Shown piece after piece: positions 63,542-64,000 of a DNA stretch of 64,000 nucleotides. This stretch comes from Pararhodobacter zhoushanensis (GTDB taxonomy: Bacteria; Pseudomonadota; Alphaproteobacteria; Rhodobacterales; Rhodobacteraceae). The position numbers and the translations under genes are program-made. Each line of letters begins with the position of its first letter. The first letter of the stretch is position 1. The notes beneath the pieces were generated by a model. The model searched no databases. It saw nothing but the letters and a program-made list of their open reading frames with translations, and was not told the DNA's origin. The stretch is taken from NCBI RefSeq assembly GCF_025949695.1, contig NZ_JAPDFL010000001.1:1863501-1927500 (forward strand). The letters run 5' to 3'.

Positions 63542-64000
63542 CCCGCGACCAGCTTGGCAACGAGATCACCGATACCGCGCCCGATCTTGTCGCCGCGATC
63601 AACGATTTTCTGCACGGCGTTCTGGCCTATCAGACGCAGGCCGTGACCCTCATGGGCCTGATCGAGGATCATCCGGGCAGTTGCCTGGGCAACACCTATA
63701 CCGGCTTTCTGTGGATGTTTCTTGAATCGCCGGCGGCTCCGGCGCTTGCCGCGCCCTATCTGGAGCGCGCGCTGAAAGCGGCGGGAACGCCGCGCGAAAA
63801 GGCCAATGCGCAGGTGCTGGCGGCGTGGGTTGCGGGCGACATTCCCGAAACCATCCGCCGGTGCGAGGCTATCGCGCGGGAATATCCGACCGATCTGGCG
63901 ATCATCAAGCTGGGGCAGTACCACCTTTTCAATCTGGGCGATGCCTCGGGCATGCTGCGCATGGCCCTGCATGCGCTGCCCGCCTGCGCCGCAATGCCCT
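63538..64000 (+). CDS. Tetratricopeptide-repeat protein (3' partial)
   Basis: An open frame from the ATG at 63538 (overlapping the hydrolase stop, ATGA) to the window end, 154 codons so far. It begins MTRDQLGNEITDTAPDLVAA and contains helix pairs such as AAPYLERALKAAGTPREKA and ETIRRCEAIAREYPTDLAI, consistent with a TTC38-like TPR protein. GGAGGGCCGGCA precedes the ATG. The continuation lies outside the window. Its role in a catabolic operon is unclear. Confidence 0.75.
   Translation, partial: MTRDQLGNEITDTAPDLVAAINDFLHGVLAYQTQAVTLMGLIEDHPGSCLGNTYTGFLWMFLESPAAPALAAPYLERALKAAGTPREKANAQVLAAWVAGDIPETIRRCEAIAREYPTDLAIIKLGQYHLFNLGDASGMLRMALHALPACAAMP

Overview
The window is GC-rich, densely coding DNA of alphaproteobacterial type, most likely a Rhodobacterales (Roseobacter/Rhodobacter-like) chromosome. 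This rests on the phaZ-phaC-phaP-phaR cluster with its operators, acs followed by a DUF4212/acetate-type symporter and a DUF294 protein, DUF6477 and DUF6456 proteins, and a divergent polysaccharide deacetylase beside trpG. There is no insertion sequence, prophage or CRISPR array. One tRNA (Pro, anticodon TGG) is present. The first and last genes are cut by the window edges.

Layout. 1-4.3 kb: DUF4336 (partial), DUF1194 and DUF4864 proteins and a 763-aa beta-helix protein. 4.3-14.4 kb: an acetate block of acs, a zinc-type adenylate kinase, DUF4212 + sodium/acetate-type symporter, a cNMP/CBS/DUF294 protein, a membrane protein, a single-domain response regulator and a membrane PAS protein fused to a complete DEDDh exonuclease. 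14.9-19.6 kb: polyhydroxybutyrate metabolism, with CTGC-N3-GCAG operators of the PhaR type. 19.6-33.6 kb: mostly housekeeping genes: a glycosyltransferase-like protein, a RamA-like ferredoxin/ASKHA protein, DUF6477, DUF6456, trpD-trpG, divergent polysaccharide deacetylase, a cation/proton antiporter, xanthine phosphoribosyltransferase, a LysE-family exporter, fabI, pdxH, a tandem cold-shock protein, DUF192, then tRNA-Pro.

34-52.6 kb is a catabolic island. A luciferase-type flavin monooxygenase and its flavin reductase stand divergent to a LysR regulator. A TetR regulator follows, then a divergent TctC-type binding protein, then a 12-gene operon: crotonase, ADP-forming acyl-CoA ligase, paired acyl-CoA dehydrogenases, two SDRs (one double-length), TctB, TctA, SMP-30 lactonase-like protein, CaiB-type CoA transferase, second crotonase, third acyl-CoA dehydrogenase. 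The same palindrome, TGACCG-A(T/C)-CGGTCA, lies before tetR, before tctC and before the operon, which ties the three units into one likely regulon. The gene set suggests uptake of a carboxylate, CoA activation and beta-oxidation-like breakdown of a branched or alicyclic acid; the substrate cannot be read from sequence.

52.6-64 kb is a second catabolic unit. A PAS-LuxR regulator faces an operon of M20 deacylase, complete peptide-type ABC importer (with fused ATPases), aldehyde dehydrogenase, SDR, P1-family N-terminal-nucleophile hydrolase, alpha/beta hydrolase and a TPR protein that runs off the end. A three-half-site inverted repeat lies between regulator and operon. The set suggests import and hydrolysis of an amide- or peptide-like compound and oxidation of its product. 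All functions are inferred from motifs and family knowledge; no searches were run.
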